Below, piece after piece: positions 27,578-36,081 of a stretch of DNA of 61,456 nucleotides. The stretch is from Flavobacterium noncentrifugens (lineage in GTDB: Bacteria; Bacteroidota; Bacteroidia; Flavobacteriales; Flavobacteriaceae). Made by a program: the position numbers and the translations under genes. Position 1 is the stretch's first letter. The number at the start of each line of letters is the position of its first letter. The stretch is from NCBI RefSeq assembly GCF_900100375.1, contig NZ_FNEZ01000009.1, forward strand, positions 1 through 61,456. Reading direction: 5' to 3'. The notes beneath the pieces are model-generated. The model did not search any database. It saw only the letters and a program-made list of their open reading frames with translations, and had not been told where the DNA came from.

Positions 27578-29359
27578 TTATTTTTTCTCGTTTTTCTCCA
27601 TTTTGGCTTTCAAACCGGCAAGAATATCATTGTTGTCTCCTAAAGTTGCAGCCGGTGCATTTGTAGTCGATGACGATGAATTGTTGTCGTTGTTATTGTT
27701 TCTCACATTTTTCTCTTCTTCTTCACGGAAGATTGCAGTGTGTGAAGCAACTACTCTTTTGAATTCTTTGTTGAATTCGATTACTTTGAATTCAGCTGAT
27801 TCGCCTTTTTTCAATTTCTTTCCGTCTTCTTTTTCAAGGTGACGTGTTGGAATGAAAGCAACGATATCATCTCCGAATTCTACAGTAGCGCCTTTGTCAA
27901 CGATTTCAGAAATCTCTCCTGTGTGAACTGTTCCTACAGCGAAAGAATCTTCATACTGATCCCAAGGATTAGCAGTCGTTTGTTTGTGGCCTAAAGACAA
28001 TTTGCGTCCGTCAACATCCAATTCCAATACGACAACGTCAAGTTTTTCACCAACGTTTACGAATTCAGACGGGTGTTTGATTTTCTTAGTCCAAGACAAG
28101 TCAGAGATGTAGATCAAACCGTCGATTCCTTCTTCCAATTCTACGAAAATTCCGAAGTTTGTGAAGTTGCGAACGATACCTGAATGTTTAGAACCTACAG
28201 GATATTTAGACGTGATGTCTGTCCATGGATCTTGTGACAATTGTTTAATGCCTAATGACATTTTACGGTCTTCACGGTCTAAAGTAAGGATTACTGCTTC
28301 AACAGTATCGCCAACTTTTACGAAATCCTGAGCCGAACGCAAGTGCGTAGACCAAGACATTTCAGAAACGTGGATCAAACCTTCAACACCTTCAGCCACT
28401 TCGATAAATGCACCGTAATCAGCGATTACCACTACTTTACCTTTCACTTTGTCACCCACTTTCAAGTCAGCGTTCAAAGCATCCCATGGGTGCGCGTTCA
28501 ATTGTTTTAAACCAAGTTGGATTCTTGTTTTCTCATCATCGAAATCAAGGATTACCACATTCAATTTCTGGTCTAATTCCAATACTTCGCTTGGGTGGTT
28601 GATTCTTGACCAAGAAAGGTCGGTAATGTGAATCAATCCGTCAACACCTCCAAGGTCAATAAATACTCCGTAAGAAGTGATGTTTTTCACAACACCTTCT
28701 AACACTTGTCCTTTTTGCAATTGTCCGATGATCTCTTTTTTCTGTACTTCAATATCCGCTTCGATAAGCGCTTTGTGAGAAACAACAACGTTTTTAAATT
28801 CGTGGTTAATTTTCACAACTTTGAATTCCATCATTTTGTTTACGTAAACATCGTAGTCACGGATCGGTTTCACATCGATTTGTGAACCTGGCAAGAACGC
28901 TTCAATTCCGAAAACGTCAACGATCATACCGCCTTTAGTTCTGCATTTCACAAAACCATTAACGATTTCACCTGTTTCGTTAGCAGAAATAACGCGATCC
29001 CATGATTTGATCGTACGTGCTTTTCTGTGAGACAATACCAATTGACCTGTTTTGTCCTCGCGAACGTCAATTAATACTTCTACTTTGTCCCCTACTTTCA
29101 AAGCTGGGTTGTAACGGAATTCGTTTAGAGAAATAACACCTTCAGACTTCGCGTTGATGTCAACGATCACGTCTCTTTCAGTAATTCTTACAACAGTTCC
29201 TTCTACAACTTCTTCCTGGTCAGTAGCGATGAAGGTTTTTGAAACCAATTCTTCGAATTCTTTCAGGTTGCTTTCGTCAACTGCATCAATTCCTTCTTGG
29301 AAATTGTGCCAGTTGAAATTGTTCAAAAACTCTTCTTGTGATTTTAATAATTCAGACAT
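27578..29359 (-). CDS. rpsA: 30S ribosomal protein S1
   Basis: 593 residues with six successive S1 RNA-binding domains, for example GQVLEGVVKNITSYGVFIDLGGVDGLIHITDLSW and its neighbours, ending in a low-complexity tail (NNNNDNNSSSSTTN, then AKMEKNEKK). S1 binds mRNA on the small ribosomal subunit and is important for initiation; in Bacteroidota, which make little use of Shine-Dalgarno pairing, it is expected to matter more. The long Asn/Ser tail is typical of flavobacterial S1. A full TAnnTTTG box lies about 120 bp upstream, giving a long leader as is usual for ribosomal genes. Confidence 0.96.
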   Translation of the reverse strand: MSELLKSQEEFLNNFNWHNFQEGIDAVDESNLKEFEELVSKTFIATDQEEVVEGTVVRITERDVIVDINAKSEGVISLNEFRYNPALKVGDKVEVLIDVREDKTGQLVLSHRKARTIKSWDRVISANETGEIVNGFVKCRTKGGMIVDVFGIEAFLPGSQIDVKPIRDYDVYVNKMMEFKVVKINHEFKNVVVSHKALIEADIEVQKKEIIGQLQKGQVLEGVVKNITSYGVFIDLGGVDGLIHITDLSWSRINHPSEVLELDQKLNVVILDFDDEKTRIQLGLKQLNAHPWDALNADLKVGDKVKGKVVVIADYGAFIEVAEGVEGLIHVSEMSWSTHLRSAQDFVKVGDTVEAVILTLDREDRKMSLGIKQLSQDPWTDITSKYPVGSKHSGIVRNFTNFGIFVELEEGIDGLIYISDLSWTKKIKHPSEFVNVGEKLDVVVLELDVDGRKLSLGHKQTTANPWDQYEDSFAVGTVHTGEISEIVDKGATVEFGDDIVAFIPTRHLEKEDGKKLKKGESAEFKVIEFNKEFKRVVASHTAIFREEEEKNVRNNNNDNNSSSSTTNAPAATLGDNNDILAGLKAKMEKNEKK

Positions 29360-29479
29360 ATGTTCTGATAAAAATTTGTATTCTGCTTCAATTGAATTTC
29401 TTTCGCGGATACGAAACAGAAGTTGTTTGCGTTTAAATAATCAATGCCTAATGGAAATACTTCTCCGCCAAAAGGTGCG

Positions 29480-29487
29480 CAAAAGTA
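29480..29487 (-). promoter_or_regulatory. Candidate rpsA promoter (-7 box)
   Basis: TACTTTTG on the minus strand is a full TAnnTTTG match, about 120 bp upstream of the rpsA ATG. A -33 element is not obvious. The resulting leader could host S1 autoregulation, which is known for rpsA in other bacteria. Confidence 0.45.
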
Positions 29488-29659
29488 ATACATATTTTTC
29501 GCATATTAAAACTTTTACCGATGTTATCGGGTAAGTTATAGACATTTAACACCAGATTCATATTTTTTCTATATATTTCAGCCCTCAAATCTAAATACCA
29601 CCTGATTGACAGCCTTTTTTAAAATAGAAAGTTTGCACCCCGCCGACCGCAATGTTTTT

Positions 29660-32600
29660 TTGAAACGTGCGAAGTTGCTGTTCCTGCTTTTCTATGCCGC
29701 TTTTGCACAGGCCCAGTTTTCACTTTCGGTTACAAAAACAGATGAAACCTGTTCTGCAAACGGCACTTTGACCATGGCAACGCAAAATGCAAATCCGGGC
29801 GCGGCAATTACCTATACTGTTTATAGAGAACCGGGCGCCAACCCGATTGCGGTTTTAAGCGTCGGATTTCTCGATCACCTTGCCGGCGGAACTTACCGGA
29901 TTTTGGCCACGCAAAGCAACAACAGCACATCGGCTACACAAACCATTACCATAGACAAACGCATCACACCACTGGCATATACCATTTCAGGTACAAATAT
30001 TACCTGTGGGAATCTCGGCACCATGACCGTTGATGTATTTTCGGGAACCGGGGCTTTTTATGAAGTCATTTCGGGACCGGTGACTATTCCAAGGCAAACC
30101 TCTCCCACTTTTACCGGATTGCCTGCCGGGGTTTATCAGGTTCGGGTTACCGATATTTGCGGGCAGGGCTGGGTAATGACTTACACTTTATTTACGGTAG
30201 CTCCGCTGATACAAATTACGCCTGCATCTTTTCCTGTAGAAGAATTGCCTACCTGCAGTTCGATCATCGTTTCAAATACCTTGTACCCAAAAGCAAGCAC
30301 GGCGCTGACATACCCATTACACCTGTTGTATGAAATTTTTCCCATTGGCGGCGGAAGCCCGGTAGCCATTAACCGGATCCTTACAAGCGGCGATCCGGCG
30401 CAAAATGACGTGCAAACGGAAATTCCTTTTGCCTACGACCAGATCTATTCTTACAGACTGACTGTTACCGACAATTGTACGAACTTTTTTTTCAGGAACA
30501 GCGTTGTCAACCAAAAGATCAAGATTACCCTGACCGGGACAACTGCTGCTTGCGGAAATTACTTTTTAACGGCTGCGGCGTCAAACTATAAAGGCCCATA
30601 TCAGTTGAATTTCCTGAATGCGCCTATTGGCTTTACCGCACCAGCTGCCACTACAAACTATACAACGCCAACAGTGGCTTTTGGCGACAACACCCATCCG
30701 GTTCCCTTTGGGAATTATACCATTGAAATTAAAGATGCATGCGGCCATACCGAAACAGCATCAGTTGTATTGATTCCGCCAAACCGGGCGCCTGCTGTGG
30801 CGCTGGTTCGTTATCCAGGATGCATGTCCAATAAAAGCAAGGCAACAATTACTGCAGATGGCCGCATTGTTTCTGCATGGCTGTCTGTTTCACCCACTTA
30901 TTCATTGGCAACACCGCTAAACATTTCATCATTCATTAATGCAAATGGCATATTGGTAATGCCTTCGCTTCCTGAAGGGCGCTATAAACTTACCATAACA
31001 GACGAATGCGGGAAAACTTTTCCTGTCGTTTTTGATGTCCCTGGATTGGAAACAAAAGTAGACATTTACCAAACCGCGACTTGCGAAATCGGAAAAGGCT
31101 CCTTGCGGATCAAAGGGCAGTCAACGCCCTTGCTTTCAGTGAAGCTTACCGCAGCCCCGGCGGCATATACTGGCGCAGCGATCAATGACGATATGTCCCG
31201 TTTCATCAATACCACTGACCCAACCATATTCTCACTCAACAACCTGCCTCCGGGAAATTACCGCTTCGACGTGGTTAACAGCTGCAACGTTCTTCACCAA
31301 AAATCCATTACGGTAGACGGATACAATGTCACGGCCAACACCTACAACATTGTGCAATACTGCGGTTCATTCGACCTGACTTTTTTAAATACCGACAACT
31401 TGACCAGCAAAAGTTATTTCCTGCAAAAGTTCAATCCCTCAACAAATACCTGGGGACATCCGGAGACAAATGTTGCATACCCGGAAGGAACCGTACCTAC
31501 AGCCCTGAATTCCTATATTTTAACAAGCACTACCCCAAACATTGGCTATAATGGTAATTTCAGAATCATCAAATATTTTACAAGTTATGAAAGTGGCGAT
31601 ATAGGACTGTTGCATACCTGTATTGAAACCATACAGACATTTACCTTTAACGGCGCGCTCGAAATCCAGGGCGTTGATAAAACAACCTGTAATGGCTTAT
31701 TTTCAGATGTAACGGTCAGCGCCGTTGGCATTGCACCGCTTACTTACGAAATTGTCTTAAAAAACGGCTTGCCTTTCTCTGTTCCAAACGGAACCAATCC
31801 GTTGTTCACAAACCTTGATGCCGGCGTATACCGATTTAAAGTCAACGACGGCTGCGGCAGTTTTTCTACCAGGGATGTAGATGTAGGCTTGTTGCCTTCT
31901 ATACTAAGTACGATACATATGCCCGGAAACATCGTGCGTTGTGAAAATCCCGACAATACAAGCAAAGCCGATTTTAACCTCATCAGCCAGAATCCGGACA
32001 TTCTCGGCCTGTTGAATCCGTTGGTTTACAACATTACCTACCACAATTCACCAGGCGATGCCACAACCGATATCAATCCGCTACCTGATAATTTCACATC
32101 GGAAAGCACCACCATTTATGCCCGTGTGGAATACAACAACCGCAGCGATTGTTATGGCATCGTTGCATTCGACCTGATCGTAAACGAAATGACAGAATTG
32201 CAGATGTCACAAACGTTTTACATCTGTCCGAATGATTCCGTAACGCTTCATGCTGATAAAGGTTATGCGCATTATCTATGGTCGACAGGCGCTATAGATG
32301 TTACTGAAATCACGATCTCAAGTTCGGGATTGTATACGCTTCTTGTCACAGAAATCCAAAATGGCGTGAGCTGCAATACGCTTTTTAATATTGATGTGAT
32401 CCTTTCGGAAATTGCAACGGTAAAAAGTGTCGAGATCAGCGATTGGACTGACGATCAGAATTGGATTACAGTGGCAATTGATCAGCCGGATACAGGAAAT
32501 TACAGTTACTCGCTTGATAATATAAATTTCCAATCCAGCAATGTTTTTACCGGACTAAAACCGGGAAATTACCGTGTTTACATTAAAGACCTTAATGGTT

Positions 32601-32887
32601 GCCCGAGTGAAACATTTGAAGTATCCATACTAAATTACCCAAGGTTTTTCACGCCGAATAACGACGGTTACAACGACTTATGGAAGATTGAAAACATTGA
32701 AGCAGAACCGCAGCTCGAAGCCTCGCTTTTTGACCGCTACGGAAAACTGCTCAAGGTTTTGCACGCCAATGATGCCGGCTGGGACGGCAAGCTCAACGGC
32801 CATGACCTTCCTTCTGATGATTATTGGTTTGTTGTTACCCGCGAAAACGGCAAGATCTTCAAAGGGCATTTTGCGATGAAGCGATAA
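29660..32887 (+). CDS. Large secreted protein with T9SS type B (CHU_C) sorting domain
   Basis: About 1,075 residues. It ends in FFTPNNDGYNDLWKIENI, LFDRYGKLLKVL, DDYWFVV and GHFAMKR, the gliding-motility-associated C-terminal (type B) sorting domain. The body has repeated cysteine-paired Ig-like units (TFTGLPAGVYQVRVTDICG, NLPPGNYRFDVVNSCN, NLDAGVYRFKVNDGCG) about 90-100 residues long. No in-frame ATG exists at the 5' end: TTG at 29660 begins the signal peptide (KRAKLLFLLFYAAFAQA), and another TTG lies at 29606 straight after a stop. An out-of-frame ATG at 29652 precedes a run of seven T; eight T would restore MFFLKRAKLLF. Either a TTG start, a real frameshift or a sequencing slip is possible. 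Confidence 0.85.
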   Translation: MKRAKLLFLLFYAAFAQAQFSLSVTKTDETCSANGTLTMATQNANPGAAITYTVYREPGANPIAVLSVGFLDHLAGGTYRILATQSNNSTSATQTITIDKRITPLAYTISGTNITCGNLGTMTVDVFSGTGAFYEVISGPVTIPRQTSPTFTGLPAGVYQVRVTDICGQGWVMTYTLFTVAPLIQITPASFPVEELPTCSSIIVSNTLYPKASTALTYPLHLLYEIFPIGGGSPVAINRILTSGDPAQNDVQTEIPFAYDQIYSYRLTVTDNCTNFFFRNSVVNQKIKITLTGTTAACGNYFLTAAASNYKGPYQLNFLNAPIGFTAPAATTNYTTPTVAFGDNTHPVPFGNYTIEIKDACGHTETASVVLIPPNRAPAVALVRYPGCMSNKSKATITADGRIVSAWLSVSPTYSLATPLNISSFINANGILVMPSLPEGRYKLTITDECGKTFPVVFDVPGLETKVDIYQTATCEIGKGSLRIKGQSTPLLSVKLTAAPAAYTGAAINDDMSRFINTTDPTIFSLNNLPPGNYRFDVVNSCNVLHQKSITVDGYNVTANTYNIVQYCGSFDLTFLNTDNLTSKSYFLQKFNPSTNTWGHPETNVAYPEGTVPTALNSYILTSTTPNIGYNGNFRIIKYFTSYESGDIGLLHTCIETIQTFTFNGALEIQGVDKTTCNGLFSDVTVSAVGIAPLTYEIVLKNGLPFSVPNGTNPLFTNLDAGVYRFKVNDGCGSFSTRDVDVGLLPSILSTIHMPGNIVRCENPDNTSKADFNLISQNPDILGLLNPLVYNITYHNSPGDATTDINPLPDNFTSESTTIYARVEYNNRSDCYGIVAFDLIVNEMTELQMSQTFYICPNDSVTLHADKGYAHYLWSTGAIDVTEITISSSGLYTLLVTEIQNGVSCNTLFNIDVILSEIATVKSVEISDWTDDQNWITVAIDQPDTGNYSYSLDNINFQSSNVFTGLKPGNYRVYIKDLNGCPSETFEVSILNYPRFFTPNNDGYNDLWKIENIEAEPQLEASLFDRYGKLLKVLHANDAGWDGKLNGHDLPSDDYWFVVTRENGKIFKGHFAMKR

Positions 32888-32888
32888 T

Positions 32889-32922
32889 AAAAAAGCCATC
32901 ATGTAACTGATGGCTTTTTTAT
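32889..32922. terminator. Bidirectional terminator
   Basis: Perfect stem GCCATCA / TGATGGC (32895-32914, loop TGTAAC) flanked by A and T runs, between the convergent CHU_C gene and nucleoside permease. Confidence 0.85.
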
Positions 32923-32935
32923 TGAATTGTTGCAA

Positions 32936-34192
32936 TTAATGTGAAATCGCCTCCACCTCTTTCGGATCGTGCTTGTGCTTGAACAACACCGCAAATGCAA
33001 TCGCGATCACCAAGGCATAAGCCGCAAATGCCAGCCAGATGTTGTGCCAGTCCCGGACATTATCTCCGTGCGTAAAATATTTATCGATAACGATCCCGCT
33101 GATCCGTCCGCCAAAATAAGCGCCAAATCCGTTAGACATCATCATGAACAATCCCTGTGCGCTGGAGCGAATTTTTGAATCGGTCGTCGTTTCAACAAAC
33201 AAGGATCCGGAAATATTAAAGAAATCGAAGGCCATTCCGTAAACGACACAAGATAAAATGATCATCCAAAGTCCGTCTGCCGGATTTCCGTAAGCAAACA
33301 ACCCAAAACGCAGCACCCAGGCCAGCATACTGATCAGCATGACTTGCTTAATTCCAAAGCGCTTCAGGAAAAACGGAATCGCAAGAATGAACAAGGTTTC
33401 AGATATCTGTGAAATCGACATGATGATCGTTGAATATTTCACTACGAATGAATTCGCATATTCCGGCGCTTTCGCAAACTCTGATAAGTATGTATCGCCA
33501 TACATGTTCGTCAATTGCAATGCGCCGCCAAGGAACATCGAAAAGATAAAGAACAACGCCATTTTATATTGCCCGAACAACTTAAAAGCATCCAGACCCA
33601 ATTTCTTAAACAAAGACGCATCTTCTGCAATGAGTTTTTGCGGCGGGCATTTCGGTAAGGTAAAAGAATAAACGCCGAGTACGAATGCCGCAAAAGCAGC
33701 AATGTAAAACATATTCGCCGAAGCTTTATTCCCGGATAAATTCGTGATCCACATCGCCACGATAAATCCGATCGTTCCCCAAACGCGAATTGGTGGAAAC
33801 ACTTTTACCACATCAAAATCACGACTCTTCAAAATGCTGTAAGCTACCGAATTTGATAAAGAGATTGTCGGCATATAACAGATCATCGCCGCAAAAATGA
33901 CATAATAAAAAGTCTGCGGATCAGAAACCTGCGGCAGATACACCAAGGCGATTCCGCCAAGGATATGAAGGATTCCGTATAATTTTTCAGCGTTTAAAAA
34001 CTTGTCTGCAATAATTCCGGTGAGTGCCGGCATAAAGATCGAAGAAAGTCCGAGCGTCCCGAAGATCGCGCCAAATTCGGCACCGCTCCATTGCTTGGTC
34101 CCAAACCAGTAATTTCCAACGGTAATCAGCCACGCGCCCCAAACGAAAAACTGCAGGAAGCTCATTAAAATCAATCTGAATTTTATGCTCAT
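32936..34192 (-). CDS. Nucleoside permease, MFS family (NupG-like)
   Basis: 418 residues, 12 predicted transmembrane segments. The N-terminus (RLILMSFLQFFVWGAWLITVG) and the cytoplasmic motif FPPIRVWGTIGFIVAMW are characteristic of the nucleoside:proton symporter branch of the major facilitator superfamily. It should import nucleosides across the inner membrane. It is not in an operon with salvage enzymes here; cmk lies 70 bp upstream on the same strand, a possible but weak pyrimidine link. A near-consensus -7 box (TAGTTTTA on the minus strand) lies between the two genes. Confidence 0.85.
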   Translation of the reverse strand: MSIKFRLILMSFLQFFVWGAWLITVGNYWFGTKQWSGAEFGAIFGTLGLSSIFMPALTGIIADKFLNAEKLYGILHILGGIALVYLPQVSDPQTFYYVIFAAMICYMPTISLSNSVAYSILKSRDFDVVKVFPPIRVWGTIGFIVAMWITNLSGNKASANMFYIAAFAAFVLGVYSFTLPKCPPQKLIAEDASLFKKLGLDAFKLFGQYKMALFFIFSMFLGGALQLTNMYGDTYLSEFAKAPEYANSFVVKYSTIIMSISQISETLFILAIPFFLKRFGIKQVMLISMLAWVLRFGLFAYGNPADGLWMIILSCVVYGMAFDFFNISGSLFVETTTDSKIRSSAQGLFMMMSNGFGAYFGGRISGIVIDKYFTHGDNVRDWHNIWLAFAAYALVIAIAFAVLFKHKHDPKEVEAISH

Positions 34193-34261
34193 AATATTTG
34201 TTTTGGTGTTTGAAAAATAACAGCCCGTAAAACTAATATTAAATATGAGATAAACAAAAAA

Positions 34262-34954
34262 TTACAACGTTTTAGCAATGTTGCTTACCAATGTTAAAAC
34301 CTGTTCAAATTGTTGCTCACGCGTAAGTTGTGAATTGTCGATTTCAATTGCGTTTTCTGCTTTTCGCAAAGGCGAATCGTCTCGGTGCGTATCAATATAA
34401 TCGCGTTCTTCAACGTTGTGTAGCACTGCTTCATAAGGCACATCCTGACCTTTTTGCTGCAATTCGTCAAAACGCCTTTGGGCACGTGTATGCGCGCTTG
34501 CAGTCATGAATATTTTGAGTTCGGCATAGGGAAAAACAACCGTCCCAATGTCGCGTCCATCCATGACAATGCCTTTGTCTTTTCCCATTTGCTGTTGCTG
34601 TTCGACCAATTTGGCACGAACTTCAGATACCTCAGCGATTTTGCTTACGAAACCCGAAACTTGGATCGTCCTGATTTCCGATTCGACATTCACATCATTT
34701 AAGAACATTTCACCAAAGCCAAGAGCGGCATTAAATTCGAAATGCAGTTTGATAAATGGCAAACTGTTGATCAGACTTTGCTTGTCTAATGATTCGGCAT
34801 TGATGTAACCGTTTTGCATCGCGAAAAAAGTCACTGCACGGTACATCGCGCCGGTATCAACATAAACATAACCGAGCTTGGCAGCGATCTGCTTTGCTAA
34901 AGTGCTTTTTCCTGTGGATGAAAATCCGTCAATGGCAATCGTAATTTTTTTCAA
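34262..34954 (-). CDS. cmk: Cytidylate kinase
   Basis: 230 residues. P-loop IAIDGFSSTGKSTLAKQ (residues 5-21), followed by VYVDTGAMYRA, GIVMDGRDIGTVVFP and the lid region TASAHTRAQRRFDELQQKG, which together define bacterial CMP/dCMP kinase. It phosphorylates CMP and dCMP with ATP in nucleotide metabolism. It lies 11 bp downstream of porQ and is surely co-transcribed with it, an arrangement I recall from other Bacteroidota. Confidence 0.95.
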   Translation of the reverse strand: MKKITIAIDGFSSTGKSTLAKQIAAKLGYVYVDTGAMYRAVTFFAMQNGYINAESLDKQSLINSLPFIKLHFEFNAALGFGEMFLNDVNVESEIRTIQVSGFVSKIAEVSEVRAKLVEQQQQMGKDKGIVMDGRDIGTVVFPYAELKIFMTASAHTRAQRRFDELQQKGQDVPYEAVLHNVEERDYIDTHRDDSPLRKAENAIEIDNSQLTREQQFEQVLTLVSNIAKTL

Positions 34955-34965
34955 AATGCAAGTAT

Positions 34966-35994
34966 TTAGTATTCGTCGGCGAAATTGATGGTCAGCCCAA
35001 AAAGGCTTGTGTTTCCCGCCACAGTATATCTGGAGTATGAATAATCAAATTTGAGCCAGCCCATTTTGATTCCGATCCCCGCTGAAATTCCGCTGAAATT
35101 CCGCTGGTCTACAATCCGCAATTCTTCACCTCTTCTGAAATTGTAACCCAATCGGATATTGATGCTTTTCTTCGGAAACAATTCGGCCCCCACAATTACG
35201 TGGCGCAACGCATTGTTAAAAAAAGACACTTTTTCAGGTGTCGATCCGCCGTCGATATTATTTTCTGCCCGTGCCGGATTGGCAAAAGCCACTTTCCATT
35301 GCTGCAGGTTTTCTAGAGTCAAATGCCACCGAATCGGTACATTTTCGACTTCCTGTGAAATTCCCGCCATGATCTCAAGCGGCAAAGGCTCAGGATTTCC
35401 GGCATAAGTCGTAAATTGTGTTCCTATATTCCGGACGACGATCGCATAATTGATGTCGTTGTCCTCATCAATGTACAATCCGCCTAAATCGACAGCGCCT
35501 CCAAAAGAATGATAGCTTTCAAGGCTCGAAGAGATTAGTTTTCCGCTCGCGCCGATATGGAAACCGGTATATGGAATGTTGTAGGCATATCCGAAAGACA
35601 AGGCGATTTCACTTCCGGTAAAGCTCGCTGTTTCTTCTCCATTTTCGTCGTAACCGTCAAATTGCCCATAGTTCACGTAATTGACGCCAGCCTGAAAAGT
35701 CTGCACATGCCGGTCATAAGTATACGCATAGGAAGCCGTTCCGTAAGTCACTTCTCCGAAATAACTGCCATAATTGATCGCAAGATGGTTGTCCATTTCA
35801 GGATTGATCGTCGCCGGATTAAAATTCGCCTGGTTCACGTCGTAATCAAAAATCGTAATCGTTTTGCCTCCCAAAGCAGCTTGCCTTGGCGAAGTCACCA
35901 GGTTCAGAAATTGGTAAACAGACTTTCCTCCTATCTGACTGTACGCGGCAGCGCCAAATAAAAAAATAAAAAAGCAGAGGAATTTATGGGTCAT
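34966..35994 (-). CDS. porQ: Type IX secretion system protein PorQ
   Basis: 342 residues with signal peptide MTHKFLCFFIFLFGAAAYSQ and an FadL/PorV-like outer membrane beta-barrel (alternating polar and aromatic strands; SVYQFLNLVTSPRQAALGGK at the mature N-terminus is a conserved feature). In Porphyromonas, PorQ belongs to the T9SS attachment complex with PorU, PorV and PorZ, which removes sorting signals and anchors cargo. That fits the many T9SS cargo genes in this window. It is followed by cmk after 11 bp. Confidence 0.88.
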   Translation of the reverse strand: MTHKFLCFFIFLFGAAAYSQIGGKSVYQFLNLVTSPRQAALGGKTITIFDYDVNQANFNPATINPEMDNHLAINYGSYFGEVTYGTASYAYTYDRHVQTFQAGVNYVNYGQFDGYDENGEETASFTGSEIALSFGYAYNIPYTGFHIGASGKLISSSLESYHSFGGAVDLGGLYIDEDNDINYAIVVRNIGTQFTTYAGNPEPLPLEIMAGISQEVENVPIRWHLTLENLQQWKVAFANPARAENNIDGGSTPEKVSFFNNALRHVIVGAELFPKKSINIRLGYNFRRGEELRIVDQRNFSGISAGIGIKMGWLKFDYSYSRYTVAGNTSLFGLTINFADEY

Positions 35995-36048
35995 GTGTGG
36001 GCGATTTCTGAAAACTATAACGCGTTTGCGAAGATATTATTTTTAATA

Positions 36049-36080
36049 AAAAAAACGGCTAATAAATTTAGCCGTTTTCA
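36049..36080. terminator. Terminator after lon
   Basis: Stem AACGGCTAA / TTAGCCGTT (36055-36063, 36068-36076) flanked by A-run and T-run. It lies between lon and porQ, both on the minus strand, and ends lon transcription. Confidence 0.75.
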
Positions 36081-36081
36081 A

